Positions 10,518-22,400 of a DNA stretch of 64,000 nucleotides are shown here, piece by piece. The first letter of the stretch is position 1; each line of letters starts with the position of its first letter. Both the position numbers and the translations under genes were made by a program. The stretch comes from Lonicera japonica (Eukaryota > Streptophyta > Magnoliopsida > Dipsacales > Caprifoliaceae). The DNA lies in contig CM038467.1 in NCBI GenBank assembly GCA_021464415.1, forward strand, positions 29,133,248 through 29,197,247. Direction: 5' to 3'. Below the pieces are notes generated by a model, which saw only the letters and a list, made by a program, of their open reading frames with translations, was not told where the DNA came from and did not search any database.

Positions 10518-12366
10518 GGGTTGGTGCTATTGCCACCCCGCAAACTTCTTGAATTGCTTCAACTCCCACTAAAAAAATGGTCTAAACTTCTATTTCCACC
10601 CTATCCAATTAATCATTTTCAACCAACTAATCACTCATTAACATTAATTACTATTCATCTTCCTCTTCCTCTGCCTCTTCTTCTTCTTCTTCCTCTTCTC
10701 TGTGGTTTTTACTCAATGATTAATAATTAACAAAAATTCAGATCTAATTAACCCATTCTATCTCATTCAGTTCATTTAAAAAACCAACAAAAATTCAAAA
10801 GTAACTCACAAAAACACACAAAATCTTCATTGATGTAACAAAAAAAAGACCTTAAGTTGTAGAGAATGGTAGAGAAAAGCGAATCAAGGATTATCAAGGT
10901 AGAAAAACCTAATGAAAGAGAGATATGTTTGTTTTTATTATGTTTAATGTTAATTTTCTTTAGTTAATATAAAAAAAATTGTACCAACAAAACGAATTAG
11001 AGCATTATAACAGGTTACCTCGATTACGGGAAACCGAAATTGGAGCACTTGTTCAGTTTTCGGTGACCGAATGTGTCATATGAAGACGTGAAGGAGAATG
11101 GTATTTTGATTATACAGAACCGACATTTATCATTTTTCTCGGTTCGTAATAGTCGAATACATGCCTATTACTCATCTCTTAGGGGCTGATGTACTGAAAA
11201 AAATTATAAAGGGTTATGTTTTTCTCCAAATACCTCAGTCCTTAGGAACTGAGGTATTGATACATATCAACTATATATTACTCACGTGAAAATTTACTAG
11301 ATTTTTTTATGTGCAGGAATTTCCCAAAATTCAAAATTTGTTCATATGTTTAATGAGCATATAATTGAATTAGAGCCTTCGAATTCAAAGTTCGAACGAT
11401 GTAATTTTTTTTCTTTTCATGAAATTCTAAGGATGTAATTTTTTTGTATATGAATGACAACAATTTTTAGTAACTTGATTAAATTTAATCACAGAGAACC
11501 GACCATTATCCAATTTATTTTTTTGATTAAATTCGATTTCTTTGAGCAATTTGATTATATTTCAAACAATTTCGGTCCTAGGAAACCGAAATTATCCAAA
11601 ATACTCAATTGTTAGAGACCAATATAAGGTCCCGAGAGCTGAAAATATAGTTCAGAATACCTCGGTTGTGAGGGACCAAATTATTCTCAATACTCGGTTG
11701 TTAGAGGTCTATGTAAGATCCCGAGAGCTAAAATATGATACAAGGAGGCCTCGGTTGTAAAGGACCAAGGAGTTTGATGAACTTTAGTCATAGGGAACCA
11801 ACATTAGCCAAAATAGTGTAGTTTCTCTCTCTAAACCCTTTTTGATTCGTCTTCAACAAATATCATTCTTGAACAAAAAAAGCAGTCACAAAAAAACTGA
11901 GTTAATGGTTGAATAATTTTATTAACTCTCCAACGTGTTAAGAAAACAAAATGAATAAGAACCTTCAATTCTTTCTTCTTTACCCTTCTCTATAACTTAG
12001 AATTTATTTGTGTTGCATTAAGGGTAGATGGATGCAAAAATTTAAAAACCATTGTTGAGAAGAAAAAGAATTAATGATTAATTATAATTAGTTTGTGTTG
12101 CAGTAAGGGTAAATGAATGTAAAATTTTAGAAACCATTTTTGAGGAGAAGAAGAAGGAGGAGAAGGAGGAGGAGGAGGAGGAGAGGGAGGAAGATTAATG
12201 ATTAATGATTAATGGTTAATTATAATTAATCATTAATCTATATATATTAAAATGACAATGGTAAAGAAAGTAGTGGAAGTGTTGATGAGTAAAAGAGAGT
12301 TAGTAGGAGTGGTCGTGAGAGTGTGAGTGATACCAAGTATATATTGGGATGCAAATAGTAACACCC
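10518..12366. mobile_element. Non-autonomous Mutator-like element, 1.85 kb
   Basis: The left end GGGTTGGTGCTATTGCCACC and the right end (reverse complement GGGTGTTACTATTTGCATCC) are related. They are flanked by 9-bp copies TTGTCATAA (10509-10517) and TTGTCGTAA (12367-12375), the TSD length of Mutator-like elements. Further inside, the CT-rich tract at about 10660-10705 faces the GGA-rich tract at about 12140-12192, so the inverted arms run to roughly 200 bases. No transposase frame is visible. The middle holds the hairpin cluster listed separately. Confidence 0.65.
11015..11770. repeat. Cluster of short degenerate hairpins (CTCGGTT/AACCGAG type)
   Basis: Repeated short inverted motifs occur here: TTTCGGT...ACCGAAA at 11570-11591, CCTCAGTCC...GAACTGAGG near 11230-11255, and several CCTCGGTTGT/GGTCCCGAGAGCT blocks from 11620 to 11765. 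The arrangement resembles subterminal repeats of CACTA elements, but no CACTA terminus is present. Confidence 0.5.
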
Positions 12367-12375
12367 TTGTCGTAA

Positions 12376-13174
12376 GGGGTGAGTTGATGCAAAAGAGACG
12401 TGAAGATTTAGGCGAGAAGGTTTGAACTTAAGGACTAATAAGAATTTTATCATCCTAAATATTAAAATACAACATATTTTTCATCAGATTTTTTTTTTCT
12501 AAGAACAAAATAATAAGAAACTTTTTTTCCAACAATACTCGTCCACATTATTAAAATGATTATTATCATTGTTGTTTTGTTAATAGTAAAAATGAAGGAG
12601 ATAGAGGGTTGGGAAAAAGAAAAGAAAGAGAAATGAGATAGTGAAGGAGATTTGGTGTAAACGAAGTCAGGGGTTGAATGGGGAATTAGAACTCAAATTA
12701 AAAGCTAATTAATTATGTAATTTTCCCATAACTAATGGATCGGGTAATATTTCATACTTTGGCATATAACCTACCCCGTCCCCCCTAAATCCACTCTTGC
12801 ATAGCAAGAATGAAAAGTAAACCAGTTAGTTATTTCTTTTTACTCAAGAAGCATAAAAAGAATAAACGGGATATTACAAAATGGGGCTTGTTTGATAAAA
12901 AATTCTAACAAAAAAAACATAAAAATAAAAATCAAAAAATAATATGTTTGTAAATTAATGATCTATATATTTAACCGTATTCCAAAAGGAGTGTAACTTT
13001 GTAGTAAATTTTTGGATTGTACTCTTTTATAGTATCGTGCAAAATTAAGTTTGCACTATATTTTTATAGAATATTATTGTTTCTAAATGTTTAATTCGTA
13101 GTACTTTTGAGTTATTTTAACAAATAGAAGTTTAATAACTTCTTTTCACTTTAAAAAAAATAAATAAAAAATTG
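12376..13174. other. Non-coding DNA
   Basis: No gene or repeat supported beyond short purine-rich tracts. The sequence is AT-rich up to the kinase upstream region. Confidence 0.5.
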
Positions 13175-13535
13175 GCAGTCATGCGGAAATTAAACGAGAA
13201 ATCTACTAGTAGTAAAACATTCCAAAAAATGGATATATAAAGTATAGTATAACTGTCAAAGTTAACAAACAAAATCCTGTTAGTAATTGGATTCATTACA
13301 AACCTAAACTCCAAATTCTAGTTAAATTAGAAGAAACCTAAACTCCAAATTCATTACAAAATTAATCCCTATACTACTTAACTTAAATGCCAAGTAACTA
13401 AGTACTCTACTTCACATTTACATTACTACAAAGCTTATAACCCTACGTACATACTCCACTACTACATAATTGCCTCCGTTTTTCATTCCTCATTCCTTCA
13501 TATCATCTTTCTTTCCTTCATTCATTCATTCATCA

Positions 13536-14495
13536 ATGGCCAACGACAAGAAATTGGTCAAGTGCAGATTGTTAGGGAAGGGCTCTTACGGCACCGTCTA
13601 TATGGCCGCACCACAACTATCTCATACTAATTACTTCACCACATCCAATTCTTCTCAGTTGGTAGCTGTGAAATCGGTGCCCTATTGCGAGAACGACATG
13701 CGCTGCCTCTCTCTCAAACTCGAAGGTCACATTCTTTCTGAACTTCAAGGCTGCCCTGAGATTATTACATGCTTTGGTGATGATTTCAGCGTTGAGAACG
13801 GAACTGAATTCTACAATCTGCTCCTTGAGTTCGCCCCCAAAGGTACCCTCACCAACCTTATTGCAGCCCGAGGCGGCAGATTACCGGAGTGGGAGGTCCG
13901 CTGGTACTCATATAAGCTCCTAAAGGGGCTTTATCATATTCATGAGGAGGGCTTCGTCCACTGTGATATCAAGCCCAGTAACCTTCTTGTCTTTCCATCT
14001 CCAAGAAGCGGCATAAACTACTTGAAGATTGCAGATTTTGGATTAGCAAAGGAACGCGGGGACGATAATCCAAAGGTGGTTACCGGTTCTTGTTTTAGAG
14101 GGACTCCGCATTATAGTTCGCCAGAGTCTGTGCTATCTGGAAAATACGAGGCGCCAATGGATATATGGGCTTTGGGGTGCACTATAATCGAGATGGTGAC
14201 AGGGAAGCCTATGTGGAGTACTGGTTTAAATATAGAAAATCTCAAGCATCAAATTACTTCGGTGGAAGTGCCAGACATGCCAGCGCAGGTGTCGGAACAG
14301 GGGAAAGATTTTCTACGGAGGTGTTTGGAAAGGAATCCGGCCAAAAGGTGGACGGCCGAGATGCTTTTAAGCCATCCGTTCATTACAATCGGTAACTTCG
14401 CCACCATTGATGAGGGCAGAAATTTGTTGGTTTATGGAAGTCCCCTTGGGTTTGGATGGGTTTCTAGTCTGTCCTTGTTTTCGGTTAATTGCTGA
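13536..14495 (+). CDS. MAPKKK-like serine/threonine protein kinase (single exon, 319 aa)
   Basis: A complete intronless kinase of the plant MEKK-type MAPKKK group, expected to phosphorylate MAP kinase kinases in stress signalling; the substrate is inferred. The glycine loop is GKGSYGTV (residues 14-21) and the ATP lysine is in VAVKSV (Lys46). The acidic residue of helix C is in LEGHIL. The catalytic loop HCDIKPSN has Asp144, with Cys in place of the HRD arginine as is common in plant MAPKKKs. DFG is at 167-169, then GTPHYSSPES and APMDIWALGC. The C-terminal end after the kinase lobe is short and hydrophobic (SSLSLFSVNC). I chose the ATG at 13536, not the upstream in-frame ATG at 13470, because MANDKKLVKC is matched by MADDKKLVKC in the second copy at 45922. 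No regulatory domain is fused. Confidence 0.9.
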   Translation: MANDKKLVKCRLLGKGSYGTVYMAAPQLSHTNYFTTSNSSQLVAVKSVPYCENDMRCLSLKLEGHILSELQGCPEIITCFGDDFSVENGTEFYNLLLEFAPKGTLTNLIAARGGRLPEWEVRWYSYKLLKGLYHIHEEGFVHCDIKPSNLLVFPSPRSGINYLKIADFGLAKERGDDNPKVVTGSCFRGTPHYSSPESVLSGKYEAPMDIWALGCTIIEMVTGKPMWSTGLNIENLKHQITSVEVPDMPAQVSEQGKDFLRRCLERNPAKRWTAEMLLSHPFITIGNFATIDEGRNLLVYGSPLGFGWVSSLSLFSVNC

Positions 14496-16314
14496 GAGAC
14501 AGAACTCATCATGTGGAAATTCAGTTGTATATAGAAGACATTAGATATTTGATTTTACGGTAGAAGAGTGGCTACTTAGGAGGGTTCTGATGGAGTTTCT
14601 GAATTTATTGCGGAGTACAGATTGAAAGTTTATTCTTCTCTTTTTAAATTGTTTATTAAATGGTAATTTCAATTATTCAAGATAAGAAAAATAATAATAG
14701 TAACACAGATTTGTGGAGCTCTAGCTAAGTAACTCAATAACGCATATTTTTGCGATATATATATATATATATAGATGGGGTAATAGATGTTTATAATATG
14801 TATAAGTACTACGCTAGATTGCTATCCAGATGATATTTAAGTACAAAGTTTCGCTCCACCTCGAGGCTTACAACTCGCCTCTCCTAGGCAAAACTTTTCA
14901 ATCCTACTTTTCGCATTTTGAACATTGTGAAGATTCCAGTAGAATTTGGATATTTGAAGCGATAATCGAACGCAATCTCAAAACGCTACCTTTATTTATT
15001 TTGCGGCCAGATTCAACATGGGTTAATCAATTAACCTGAGCCAAACCAACTCAACGATGAGTCAATCACCCGAGCATGTAGATCGTGTTAATACATTCAT
15101 AGATTAAAAAGACGCATGTATCAGAGAAGAAACGAACATGAAGGCTTTCACCGATCAGATCAAAAAACTTAAAATATACAAGTAATTTTTTCGTTTTCTT
15201 TTTTCGCAGACAGAACTAGCTAGTTATAAAGTGAAAACATATATTATATTTCGTGATATGGTTGTTGACTTTTGAGTCAAATGGTGATCTAATAATGGTA
15301 AGTGAATGCTGGGATTTTGCCCAAATTTGTTTAGTATTGTAAGCAAGTAAATGCTACCAAGGAGATGAAACCATGGGATTTAATAGGCAAAAGTTAAACA
15401 GCAGGGTGATAATAATTTGTATCAAATTTTTGTTGCTCAATGAGTTGGGGCTTTGTTCTTCCAATCCCACCCATACTCCAGTATTGCTATAGTCTTTGGG
15501 ACTTGAAAGGAGACACGATTCGTACACCAAAAAAACAAAAGAAAGAAAGGAGACGCAAAGACATGATTCATACTGTATATGCGTTTCTTTGAAGAGAACT
15601 TCGATAAGCAGGTGTCATTTCAAATAACATTTAGTGATCATCTTAATAACGGATGCAGTTTTCCACTACATACTCTTAGCTAAAAACAATTAATCTAATT
15701 GGAAATAAAAGACCATAGATCTCTGATCACAAAAAAGAAATCTGCCATGACCTTAATTAAATTTCTCAAGCTCTTCGGCAATCAAACACCACTAAAGATC
15801 GGAGATTCGAGCCTTTTCCATGTAAAAGGAGTGCAACTAAACACAACCTTACTACAGATGAGTAGGCACTAGCCAGTGTTCATGACATAAATCAGGCAAG
15901 TCCACCTACTTTTAAAAATGTTAGAAATGCAAAAATGTTAAAAATTATGCTGCATTGCCTATTATAGATCAATTGAATGGTTTCAAATGGCCCCTCTGTT
16001 GGTATCTGGAGTCAAATCCTAAGAAAGCAAACATAGTTAAATCAGACTTGCTTGTTATCATTTAGGCTATTGTAACCAAGCAAAATAATCATTTTGTTAG
16101 TTCTTTAAAAAAAAAAAATCTTCACACATAATTACGTTTACACTATTTCATGTGTTGCATCAGTCATGGAAATGTTTCCTCAATAACAGGATGGCGTAAC
16201 ACAAAACAGCAACTTTATTTCTGTAGAAATGATGATTTAAATGAAGTTCGTCTTTTGAAGTTGAGTGTGATCTAGTGTAGAACACCATCACAATAAGAGC
16301 TTTTTTATGTGCAG
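14496..16314. other. Non-coding interval between kinase and CCR pseudogene
   Basis: I see no coding exon. There is a TA microsatellite near 14754-14772. The upstream exons expected for the CCR-like pseudogene were looked for here and not found. Confidence 0.5.
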
Positions 16315-16844
16315 AAATGGTACCCGGTGTCAAAGACAGAAGAGAAAGCTGCGTGGGTATTGCCGAGAAGAGCGGGCTCAACGTGGTGGCGATCCACCCG
16401 GTCACTTGCCCGGGCCAACTTTTGCAACCTGGATTAAATGTGAGTTTTGCTGTATTACAACAATTACTACAAGGATCGAAAGATACACAGGAGTATCACT
16501 GCCTGGGGCCCATCCATGTTCAAGATGTATCAAAAGTGTAAGTACCGCTATTTGAGACCTCTTGGCTTCTGGAAGATACCTGTGCGCAAACGGCCTTTAT
16601 CAGTTTGGCGATTTTGCTGACAAAGTCTCCAAACTCTTCCCCGAATTCCAGTTCATAGTATTAATTTAATTCTTGTGGCCTGTTTGATCTGGGGAGAAAT
16701 AAATTTTGCACTTGTTTCCCTTCAAAAGATTCAAATTCTAGTATTTTTGCACCAAAATATATATATATATATATATATTCAAATTCTTGTCTCCCTAGAT
16801 ATTGTGCTCATTATTAGGGCAGTGTAATGATCTTTTTTTGGTAA

Positions 16845-17245
16845 ATTCAAATCAAACAAACACATACAGCCTACAAGGGGCATACCCCAGGAATTACATT
16901 AATAAGATCGTTTCATCAATCCCCGAATTTTTACACACAATCCAATTCTCATAAGATCTTCTGACCTTCCAATGCCACACTTCAGCACAAATACGCCTAT
17001 CTATGTCCTCAATCACACATTGACTTGTCCTAGCACATCCGCTACATTCTTGCCAATTGCAGAGCCGCAGCAAAAGCAATCCTTCATACTTTGTCAACCA
17101 AACCCCTTCCCTTTGAATCTTCTAACAACTTCTTGAATCTCTTCTTGCCAGCCAGTGCATCTGTAGACATGATTGCACTTATACAATGCGGCATGCCAAA
17201 CTTGTCTAGAGAAAACACATTAGTAGAACAAGTGATTCCTATCCT
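16845..17245 (-). mobile_element. 5'-truncated LINE fragment (ORF2 C-terminal region)
   Basis: On the minus strand a frameshifted frame reads like the zinc-binding end of plant LINE ORF2. It has a FGMPHCI / ALYKCNHVY stretch, GWQEEIQEVVRRFKGKG, then LCNWQE corresponding to the family's YxIWxER motif. The 3' end falls in an A-rich tract (about 16835-16850). It sits between the two pieces of the CCR-like pseudogene, so it probably inserted there. Confidence 0.6.
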
Positions 17246-18282
17246 CCCTTTGATTGCAATGTAGCTATCTTAACTATCTACTAGGAAAGGGTTGTGTAAG
17301 TATATACATTAAGATATTTTGTAGCCCAAAGATAAGGGGGATATTGTGGTAACTAGAATTGGTGATGCAATTATAAGCAGAGCATGAGAAGAAGTTATAT
17401 TCGTTAGTCATTAAACAACAATCCTCCATATTAACAGCCGAAAGTATAGGATTAACAATAACCAAAAATAGTTATTTGAGGCGTAAGGCACAATGTGAGC
17501 TGCACACTTGATTGAAGATGTCCAATGCTTTAAGGTAAAAAACCATAGTTTATGCTTGTAATGAATGAGTTGCGTTATGATCTAAATTACATCACAATTG
17601 AATACCAATAAAGAGGTTAAATAAAATAGATGTGGGACCATGTTCTATTTTAAGCTTTTAAGGAGTGTCCTCTTATTTCCCAGACACGTCCACTCTTGTA
17701 GATTGCCACCTTTCCTTAAGCTCGGCCTAGGAACATCGCTACGTTAGTTTTGTAGGCAAATGCATGGACTAGAGATTCCTTCTCTGCAGCTACGGATATT
17801 TTGTGCTTTATTGTTTGACTTTCAGCCCAAACTTTTCTTTGAAACGCAGTGAGTAAAAGATAAAACTGGTTATTATTTTTCTTGATTTTCCTTTACCTCT
17901 TTTCCTTCCATGTACAACACTCGGAAGAAATATCGGCATCTTGATTCCAAATGACCGAAAATGATGTGCATGAGCATCAATAGTGTTGCCTTGGTCCGGT
18001 TTTGCATATGCCTTTGTTAAAAAGGTCACCATAATGCATTCATTCATTTTATTATGCATAAATGGTCACACACAGATTGTGAAACGACGAGATCTATTGT
18101 GCATCTGCATTAAAAAAGGACCCCCAACACACCCCACCGTGGGACAAACTGTGCGAGGTGGCCCCATAGGTGATCCCCTGTGGAGTTCAAACACGACTTA
18201 ATGCTTCATGAAGCACTTAAACGGTGCGTCCTGTTACCGGACCTCATATTAAAATACATAATATAAGGTATAAGTTTGGAAT
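17246..18282. other. Non-coding DNA inside the CCR pseudogene interval
   Basis: No exon or repeat recognised. This would be the expanded last intron of the CCR-like pseudogene. Confidence 0.4.
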
Positions 18283-18393
18283 GAATTTTTATGAGTTTGA
18301 AGGGGAAACACAACCAGTGCTAATGGCTTGCAAAGATGCAGCAAAGAGAATGATTGATTTTAGACTTGCCTTCACCTCCATACCTAAAATTTC

Positions 18394-19499
18394 CACCTTT
18401 TCTCTGCCTTATATAATCTTCCTTTATTTAAAAAATTTCACCTTTGTTAGTTCAGTTGTAGACTTGTAGTATTCTTTTTAACGTTGGTGTTTATCAATAA
18501 ATACTTTTTAAGAGTTTAGAACTCTTTTCATACATGCGCTACAAGGATAGACAATCTTGGGGGGCAGTGTGTTGAATAATGCAGAGTACTTAAGAGTTGG
18601 ATAGGGGCAAAATAGGCAGTTTAAATTATTGGGTTTACATAAAAGGCTTGTTTTGCATGTAAATAAAAGCACTAATTTGTTAATGATACATCACTTTCAA
18701 ACTTAAAAGCCTGGATCCAAAGGCAAATTTACCTCTGAATCATTTGGAAGCGAACTATAGCCTCTTAATCACTTCAAAAGATGGACATCTAATTGTATCT
18801 CTAACGTCTGGATTGATTCTAATCAAGGTATTGGAGGTGAAAACACTCGGCACCTATGACTTTTAGAGACAAACAATTTGAAGACACAGCCAGTTTTCAA
18901 CCTTGGGGGTGGGGGAAGGAAATTGAGATTCTGAAGAATCGAATCATGGCCGGACGGGCATGATGCTAACCTCTTTTTCAACTTAGTTGTACCTCAAGTG
19001 TTAACCATGCATAAGACTTAAAATTCAATACTATTTACCCTAATACGAAACACGTTGAAAGGTAGAACCCAGCTAATATTATATTACCACCAGCGCTAGG
19101 AATACTTCATTAATTAGTACAAAGAACAAACAACAAAATCTAGACAAATTACATAGGATTCAAGAAGAACTTGAATCTTTCAAGCCATACAACAACAATA
19201 TATACCAGTCTGTTTTATTTATTACTTGTACTCTTACAACCAAGGAGTTGTATGATGTACAATCCAACTTGCTTCTTGAGAGGCTATTCAATAGTTCTCT
19301 GCTTCAATTTTGCGGAATGGAAAGAGTAATCTGGACAAAGGGGGGAAATAGAAATTATTGAGTAAACTACCTTAAATGTCTACAACCAGAAATTATTCAG
19401 ATGTTATATGCCCTGCGTTCAAATTGGGTTTCAATATGAGACGCAGAGTATATCAACTAGTAAGCACAAAAATTATTTCTTTAAAGTCGATGAAGTACC
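18394..19499. other. Non-coding DNA and zeta-GST 3' untranslated region
   Basis: The right part (about 19065-19499) is downstream of the GST stop codon on the minus strand and is the segment duplicated at 10055-10290. Minus-strand AATAAATAAA at about 19217-19226 is a plausible polyadenylation signal. Nothing recognised further left. Confidence 0.5.
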
Positions 19500-22400
19500 T
19501 TAATAAATTACATCAGCTCTTGCATCTGGTTGCTTTTCTGGCATAGCATCCTGGAAAGCTGGTAGCTCTGCATAAGCCTCGTTCAACTTTGACAGTAAGG
19601 GGAACTCTGTCTGCATAAATCATTGAGGAAAAAACAAAACAAAATCTTGTTTGAATAACAGAAGATGCAGATCACAATTAGCAATTCCAGAATCAGGGAT
19701 GCCATTACATAAAATTGAAAAAAAGGGAGAAGGCAAATAAAATGGTGCAGCAATTAGGAGGATAGAATTTGCTACTTTGAATTGGCATAGAAGCAAAGCT
19801 AGTTCAAGATTTGAAGGAAAATTACCATGTCAACATTGAACCTCTTGATTGCTCCATAGATCTGGGGTGCTAGAAACAAATCAGCCTGGAAGTTAAAGCC
19901 AACAAGTTTAATATATTAGGGAGTGCTCTTTAAAGGCAAAATTGATTCCAAAAAAATAAAATAAAATAAAATTTAGGAACAGAAAAATTGAAGGATAATT
20001 AATTTAGTCGTAGGTACCCACTTAAGGTTCAAACAGAAAAATATGAATTCTATGAAATCCCTATTGTAGTATTTCAAAATAATTTAGATTAGGGTGTAAA
20101 TGTGTGTTATTCCCTCTATGTTTGACTTTCACACTTTTTATGAAGAAAATTAACTTCACTTGACCAATGGTGAAGAAATAAAACTTATTTAGCTATAGTG
20201 AGATTTGCTACATTGATTTTAGAAACCACAATCCTAATTTGGGACGTCCCAAAACGGGAAGGAGAACTCTTTCTAGATGAATAGAAGCAGAGTGACGAGC
20301 AATGAAATTCATCCTCAGATGTGCACGGAGTCCCTCTGGACCCAACCTGTTTATGGCTGTGCATGTGAAACAACTATGTACACCTGGGCCCAAATTAAAT
20401 GTCACTTTGTGTTTGTTACATATTAAAAAACCTAATTTCATCGTAATAAGTAGTCAAAAATAAAACTTATTTACTATTGTGAGTCTAATACAATTGTTAT
20501 GTCTTGAATAGGAAACATGGGTCCAAAAAGGAAAAAGTGCTCTTAATTTGGACAGGGAAGTATATTATATATATACACATACACTAGAACATGTGCCATA
20601 CTCATGCAATGCAAGTGGAATATTGTACCAGGTATTTCTTAACATCTAGATTATAATTAAAAATTAAAATCATTTCGAGCAATGTAATCATGTTTAATCA
20701 AGTGGTTAAGGTGCACATTGTTAACCTCAAGGAGTAAAGATCATAGGTTCAACTACGAACCAAAAGGCGCTTCTCTCACTTAATAGATGAAAGTGATAGC
20801 TATAACATATATATGTGTGTGCAACTGCAAGCTAAACATGTACCAAGAAAGAAGCAAACCAGGAAAACTTCATCTCCAGTGGCATATTTTCCGGCATAGT
20901 CTTTCAATAGCTTCTCAAGAGCTGCACCAGTGCACAAACAAATCATGAATATGACTGAATTCTTAGCAATCGTATTTCCGCAACTAATTTATGTTACACT
21001 GAAATTTGTTCACAGTATGAAAAATTCTTTTGGTGACGATAACAAACATTAATTAAATTTGCAGAGACAAAACTGGTGAATTGCGAACGTTTATCCAAGT
21101 AAATCAGTCTACATTGGATAAAAGGATGAATTTATTCATGATGCCCCATATGAGAGACTGGGTTAAGAAAACCTTACCGGCAAAGCCTTTGCGAATATGA
21201 TATTGAGCCCAAGGAAGCTTCCCATTAGGAGTAATATTCTCCTCAACATATTTCTGCAAACGGAAAATTAGGGGAAGAAAATGTAAACCGCGACAATAAC
21301 TCAATGCTAATGTCATCGGAATCAGCAACAGAAGGTAACATTCTGCTCACCACTAGAGGTACATTCTGAAGAGGCTGTATGCTTGAGGAAACAATACTTG
21401 CCGCCTAGAATTTTAACAGTAGCAAGATAGATATAATGTATCAATACATAAATGAAAAGGGTAAAAAATGAAGAACAAATTATGAATTTATGATAGATAG
21501 TTGGGCAATAATAAATTTCAAACTAAAATGCATCATTCGTGCATCCTTGATCCTGCATTCAATATAACCTTAGGCCAGATGAAAATTCCAAGTAGGGCAA
21601 GGTCTAGAAAAAAATTGTCAAGCATGTAAAACAATGTATACATTTTTGCAGAGTCAGATACACCGACAAGCATTTGTCCTTCAGTGGAATGCCCAATGTA
21701 GTATCTCTTTCAGAGGTTTTCTTGTAATCTTGTAAAATATTCCTAATTTTACACCTTCAACCTCCATCAAGAATCAAGAATCTCAAATAGATTTAACGCT
21801 GCAATGAGGAGTAAATGCAACAAACATGTAGACATTCCCGTTCATAAATAATCACTTGGACATAACCATGATTACTGACAGAGGGTTGATAAAAAAGAGG
21901 GAAAGTATAACGATTACGAAAGCAGCGTTATTCCAATTTCACATTAGCGAACAGGCCAGGAGGGGCTAAGTTAAAAATACAACGTGCTAATTGTCAGTGC
22001 TATCTGCATTTGATTAATACATTCATTTGATGCGGATTTTGGGCGTAATCTTCAAAGTTCTAAATTCCGAAATAGGTATCACCATATCGCTTCTAAAATG
22101 TCAAAATTCTGATCGAATTATTGACTAACTTGACACAGCGTTGAATGATTACTTAAATTTCGTAGTTCAGAAGTACATTTTTAGAAATGAGAGGTTGATG
22201 CTATTTTTTTTTTTTAAAAAAAAAAAACAAATTAACAGAAGAACATGTGCCACACTGAGGCGGCAAAAAACAAGATCCAACTTGGGAACAAGGAGTCTCA
22301 GCTCTCTGAGCAATTAGAAATTGAGCATAAGAAGATGAGCTACACAATTAGCACTCCTAGGGGCACATGTAAAAATAACAGATATGTTTGAAATTAAGCC

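Larger units (their letters stand above)
16315..18393 (+). pseudogene. Cinnamoyl-CoA-reductase-like (NAD-dependent epimerase family) pseudogene
   Basis: Two pieces match the C-terminal half of plant CCR-like/dihydroflavonol-reductase-like enzymes. Piece one starts after an acceptor (TTTTATGTGCAG) at 16315. It reads KWYPVSKTEEKAAW, then after a one-base frameshift near 16355 continues as IAEKSGLNVVAIHPVTC, LLQPGLN and LLQGSKDTQEYH. After a second break near 16540-16575 it reads SGRYLCANGLYQFGDFAD up to about 16665. Piece two (about 18283-18393) reads FEGETQPVLMACKDAAKRMI, the family's C-terminal segment. KWYPVSK carries the usual Y-x3-K catalytic pair. Exons for the N-terminal NAD-binding fold are absent, and a LINE fragment lies between the pieces. 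The gene is dead. Confidence 0.75.

Noticed and set aside
14754..14772. TA microsatellites (also near 16761, 31065, 61816, 63881) as regulatory sites
   Set aside because: Plain dinucleotide runs common in plant AT-rich DNA; no context supports function.
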